Source of the DNA: Cucumis sativus
Lineage: Eukaryota > Streptophyta > Magnoliopsida > Cucurbitales > Cucurbitaceae
Length of the DNA: 64,000 nucleotides
Reading direction: 5' to 3'
Assembly (NCBI RefSeq): GCF_000004075.3
Contig: NC_026657.2
Location: 2,604,001-2,668,000 of the forward strand
How positions within the stretch are numbered: the stretch's first letter is position 1; each line of letters begins with the position of its first letter. Shown in pieces: positions 59,276-64,000 of this stretch. The position numbers and the translations under genes are program-made. Under the pieces are notes generated by a model. That model saw nothing but the letters and a program-made list of their open reading frames with translations. It was not told the DNA's origin and did not search any database.

Positions 59276-62200
59276 GGAGGGAAGTAATGCAAAATTTGGT
59301 TTTCTGTGCTTTTACTCTAATGGATTTCTTAAGTAATTTGTGGTGATCTCTGTTGTTGTTCTTTTCTTTCTCTTTTTCCCCTTTTCCAATTTCTGTTAAT
59401 TGGTTTCAGATTACAAGACTTGGTTGGATTTTGGTGGGATGGATGCGGTTGATGTTCGCATACTTTCCCAAGTAATGCTAATATTATTTGGAAAGATTTA
59501 GGATTATGAATGAGTTGTGTCTGGATGGATTCGAGGTGTATTGAAAACTGTGGTTTTCTGGGTAACTTAGAATTTGGTGATTTGTATGTGTTTCTTAGTT
59601 TGAAGTGCAAAACAAAATGAGTAGATTCTCCCACGATTTAGTGTCTTGCAATGGCTGATATTTCTTTGGTGTCTTGAATTTAGAGAGATTGAGATGGTTT
59701 CTTTGTTTATTTTGTAAGATTTGAAAGATTAATTAATCTTCTCTTGTTTCATTTGGGTGAGCCTTATCTTTCCATATTAGCCTCATAATATAAAAGACCT
59801 GTTGTGCATGTGTTTTATCTTCAAGTTCTCCTGATATAGTTTATGCAATTGTATGTGTTTAAGATGTGTATGAGTATCAAATGCATTGAATTGAGTGAAA
59901 AAATTTGCATAAAAAAGTTGATTAGACTCTATTTTTATTCTGCATACTTTGGTTTCTTTTTCAAAAAGGAAAATTAGTTTACTCCAAGTGGATCCTTCTG
60001 AATTTGTTGTAGGATAGATCCCCTTTTTGTGGGCGACCGTTCAACTTATACTTTTATTTATTGAGATACTATACCTTATGTCAGGTTCTGAGATGATAAC
60101 TTAAAGTTTTTATTTGTAAGGCTGTGTCTTCTCTTTTACCATAAGGCTGTTTCTTCGCTTTTACCGCATAGCTTTTTAACTTGCATTCGCTTATGTGTCT
60201 TGAGTAAGTAATATAGTTATTAAATTGTAGTGTTGGGTTACCACAGGACCATGGTTTGCCACTCTGTTGGAATTTTGTGCATTCTTTGCATTCATAATGA
60301 ACCGGATTTTGAACCTAAGTTGTCTTCATTGGATACCGTGGTGAGGTTTGTGGTGTAGTTTTGAATGTTTCATTCCTAGCATGTTATTTCATATGCCAAC
60401 TTATGAGTCTGTTAGGTGTTATCCTTTGCTTTGAAAAAAACCACATGTTTTGGATGTTTATAGCCATGTTTTATGATCGAATTCAATGATCTTCTAAGTA
60501 GATAGAAGGAATAGAAATTTAAATTGAGTCCTTGCTTTAAAACTTTTCGTAAGCTTTGTACTTGAGGGGGTATTAGTCCTGAACTTATAAGTATTAGGGT
60601 CAAGATGTCTCCAAACATAGGGCCTAGGGGGAAGATGTACTTAAATTGGAGGCATTTTTATTTGTTATGTAAAAACAAAGAATTTAGAAGATCTTGTAAA
60701 ACATTATTATGGATGTCAAGAAATAGGGCTGACCTGTTGGATCATGCTTAAGTTGATGGATAAGACTCCAGTCAGGTATAAAGCTTCGGTTATGAGCTGT
60801 TAGACCAACTGGAGATCTCTAGTTCTAAATTTAGTGACCACTTATTTACCATTGGTTAAGGTTTAAATATAGAGGGCGGATTCTTGATTATTCAAGGGTT
60901 TCCTTGTGAAAATTCTGGACTCAGCATCTTGGCTGCAATCCCTTACTTCATGACAACCTAACTAGGAGTATTTGGACTGGAAACCACTCCCATCACGCAC
61001 ATACACACAGATTTAAACTAGTGCTTGTAGTTTCCTAACTGTGGAAGGTATTGATGTTGAATCTTTGTCTCCCTTCTCACAATTTGCAACTTTCCTCCAC
61101 TGTTCTTTTTGCTTAAGCTGGATCTATCTGAAGGTTTCTGGCCTCTCATGGTAGCCCTTAGCTCTCTCTAATCTTATCTAATATAGCTTTTCTTCTTTAC
61201 TTGGCGAAGTTAAGGGTTTTATGGTGTAATGTAAACAAAAGCACTTCCCTTTATATGGCTTTTGTTCAACTTTTCTAATCAATCTCAATGGGAAGGTACT
61301 TTTGTAAGCTTCCTTTGGATTTTTAAAATTCCTTCCCCAGTTGTTTAGCGTTCAATGTTCATCATGGAAGATGTAGAAGTGGCATGTGATTGAGTTTATT
61401 TTCATTTCTTGTGAAATTATTTCCTCAATTGATTTTGAGGATCCAGAGGCACTAAAGGATTGTATCTGCTTGCTATTTGCTCAACTCAAAGAGGAGAGGA
61501 AGGGTGAGCATAACTTTTTTGAAAGCATTGAGTTGGACAAAAAGAGAGGGAAAAAGAAATTGGTATTTCTATGTGGAGAACTTTAAAAATTAGACCTGAA
61601 TTACATTGTCATTCTCTATCCTTCTGAATGTTTGCTCTCATTCTGCTGGGACAACAAAGATGATGGTCGATGCCTATTTTCGAAGGTTCAAATGAGATTT
61701 GACTCAAACTTTGAAAACCTATATTTTCTTTTTTTTTGTATTCTGGTTGTGTGTTAACAATAGCATTGGGTGAAATTACTAAAATGACCGAAATTCGTCC
61801 ATGACAGTTTTGCTACTCAATTCTTGCACTCGTGCCTCCTCGCCATACCTTCTTCCTTCTCCTTCTACAATTTCCAAGTGTCAGTCCTTCCATTTCTTTC
61901 CTTCATTATTCCTTACCTTCTTCAAACTTGCAAAGGTTTTTTTTGGGGTTTTTCTCTTTGTACTTCTACACACTCCAATTTTTTTCTCCATCCTTCTGCA
62001 ACCTTAATTAACCCCTCTCTGGAGTCAAAGATGGAAGATAGAGTGAATCAGATCGTGAATTGGAGTGAGATCAAAGAGAAAGTGAGAATAGCAAAGCATA
62101 GAGAAAACAAACTGAGAAGGAAGGAGAGCAACATGAAATGGGAAGTAATATACAGAATCAAGATCGAGAATTGAGGAGTCAACCCATTACACGTATTTCT

Positions 62201-64000
62201 GTAATGTACTGTAATTAAAGGTTTAGGCCCAAAGACCGTCGTTATGCTACATTTTCTTTTACAATATTCAACCCTACCACTGACAAATTGAGACACAAGA
62301 TGTCAAATCAAACTAAACAATGCTCTAATTAATAGTTCTCACACTCTCGTTAAAGAAACAAAAAATGTCTTGCTGGTTCATAATTTGTACATAACCATAA
62401 GTTCAAATGTGAACTTATAATTTATATGTACTCATTCATATATTCGATTCTCCCTAAAGAAAAAAGGCAATTATTTCTACTTATTTATTGATTCTCTTTT
62501 TGATAACTTTGAATTGTACTGTAATTAAAGGTATGCATCTGTCCCAAGCTGTTCTTTGTTTTATAGAAAAAGAAGACCGTTTGAAATATTCATTTTATAG
62601 AGGAAAAAAGGATTGTCTTTCATCTTTATTAAAGAGATAAAAGTGTCTTTATTTTCTTGCTCATCTGGCTTATCATGATGTCATCACATGAAAAATAAAA
62701 GTTGAAACCAAATTCGTTAAATTTATTCAAATCCAATCAACATAGACATTTTTTTCCTCATATTTTAGAAATTGACCCCATCAATTAATTAGAAAATGAG
62801 ACTTCAATCAAAAGAATAACCAGGATTTCAAAGACCTTGTATCACTAAAACACAAAAGATGACTTAATTAGGGGAAGAACTTTCTCAACAATTGAATACA
62901 AACGTTAACAGACAGAATTTAGAGAATGTTAAGAACAAGAGTTATGTAAAACTATAACAATCACATCTTATTACAATAAATATTATTTCAAAACTTCTTA
63001 TTTTAATGCAGTTTTACCATTTGATATTCATAATTTTTTTATTTATTGATACATTTTTACTATTTATTTCTCAAACTAAACTATAATAACCTAGAAATCA
63101 ATTTAAAAAAACAAAATCACATATAGAGACATACACAAGTATTGGAAAATCAAATAATCATCTTTGATATGATAATAATTGACATTTTTTTCCATTTTTT
63201 TCCATTTAACAATAATTTAGTGGACGATATGATATAGAATATATGAACATAAATTTTGAAAAACGTGATTCGCTACAAAGGGCCTAAGTATTATGATCAT
63301 CTCCTACTAATAAAAAGGCAAAACTAGTTGAACCTCCAAAAGTAATGGAGCTAAAGGGATGAGGTACAAAAGGAAAAGTAAAACTCATGATTTTTATTTC
63401 TCTTTTACCCTTTTATGAAATATTTTTCTTTTTCTACTTTCATTATAAATTTAGAATTTGTTTGATAAAGTTTGAAAGACGTCGCACCATTTCTTTTATA
63501 AATGATATTTCATATCAATTGAGCTATGTTTATATTAAAGTATACACATGTGTTTGACAAGTATGACATGAACATGCTTTTTTAAAATTGGATGAAATTT
63601 GCAACTTTCTCCCTTAAAAACTAATTAATTATTAATTATGTGTTAATTAGAAGATTAGAAAAGAGATATTCTTGAATATGTAAAAATGTAGGAATATGTA
63701 TTGGTTGACAGATAATATGTTACCTAGTCATGAAAAAGATAGACGCATGTTATTAGTATAAATGATAACGTTCAAAACTCACGTGCAATTTCAAATCATC
63801 CATGTTGTTATTATACGAGTAAACGTAGACAGAAATGTAAATTAAAGTTGATGAAAATGTTAATTTTAACCATTGGATTAATTAATTAAATAAGTATGAA
63901 TTTTATTTAACCTTTCTTCATTGATCTTTTTTCCACTCTCAATCATATCGCAAATGGTGGTGGTGCCTTTGAAAACAGAAGCAACATAATATCGACTTTT
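59276..64000. other. CML 3' flank and intergenic DNA
   Basis: 59276 to about 59700 is probably the CML 3'UTR. 59.7-61.7 kb is less AT-rich and has the look of intron or transcribed DNA, but no exon with a known product was found. 61.8-62.2 kb has a pyrimidine-rich stretch followed by a 48-codon open frame (ATG at 62031) with charged, unrecognised sequence. 62.2-64 kb is AT-rich with nothing seen. Confidence 0.4.

Noticed and set aside
63940-63993. ATGGTGGTGGTGCC near the right edge as a gene start
   Set aside because: The frame closes after 11 codons, and the window ends before anything else can be judged.

Overview
This is a plant nuclear window. It is AT-rich, with sparse genes, GT-AG introns, 5'UTR introns and many short interspersed repeats. 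The gene set is that of a eudicot. The LINE and small-repeat types look cucurbit-like (cucumber or melon relatives), but that narrower placement is inference from remembered sequence style. I see no CRISPR, operon or other prokaryotic feature.

Layout. 1-8.7 kb has no gene; it holds repeats, a tRNA-derived SINE, MITE-like elements and a decayed LTR-retroelement leader. 8.75-9.2 kb carries a SAUR auxin-response gene (+). 10.2-11.3 kb is the 3' part of a LINE with an RNase H domain (-). 11.6-14.6 kb is an NDUFAF6-like gene (-), whose 5'UTR intron holds a second LINE piece. 15.7-18.4 kb is the seven-exon HOP/STI1 co-chaperone (+), divergent from the NDUFAF6-like gene, with a three-unit heat-shock element between them. 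18.4-23 kb is repeats. 23.07-23.64 kb is a pectin methylesterase/invertase inhibitor (-). 27.7-29.8 kb is a GPI-anchored lipid-transfer protein (+). 31.6-34.4 kb is a twin-CX9C protein gene with a 5'UTR intron (+). 37.1-42.9 kb is a BED-finger/hAT-transposase-derived gene with a long multi-exon leader containing a Ty3/Gypsy fossil (+). 46.5-47.8 kb is a UDP-glucuronate 4-epimerase (+). 49.1-50.2 kb is an NYN-domain/C2H2 protein (-). 53.2-54.3 kb is the five-exon ribosomal protein uS15/RPS13 gene (-). 58.8-59.3 kb is a CML13/14-type calmodulin-like gene (+). 59.3-64 kb has no gene that I can support.

How the genes relate. They are ordinary unlinked functions: protein folding, complex I assembly, cell-wall pectin synthesis and modification, cuticle/lipid transfer, translation, calcium/myosin light chain, auxin response. 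The order does look anciently conserved. From memory, NDUFAF6-like, HOP, PMEI, LTP and CML14 lie in the same order around At1g62730-At1g62820 in Arabidopsis, and RPS13 next to a GAE epimerase recalls At4g00100-At4g00110. This needs a synteny search.

I found no clearly new biological system. The points most worth a second look are: the hAT-derived gene, which lacks the usual acidic residue of its C-terminal motif and may be under a spliced upstream ORF and a twin G-box; the heat-shock element in the HOP/NDUFAF6 divergent promoter; possible intron retention that would remove the GPI anchor of the lipid-transfer protein; two small repeat families with unusual internal structure; and a perfect 114-bp tandem duplication next to RPS13.
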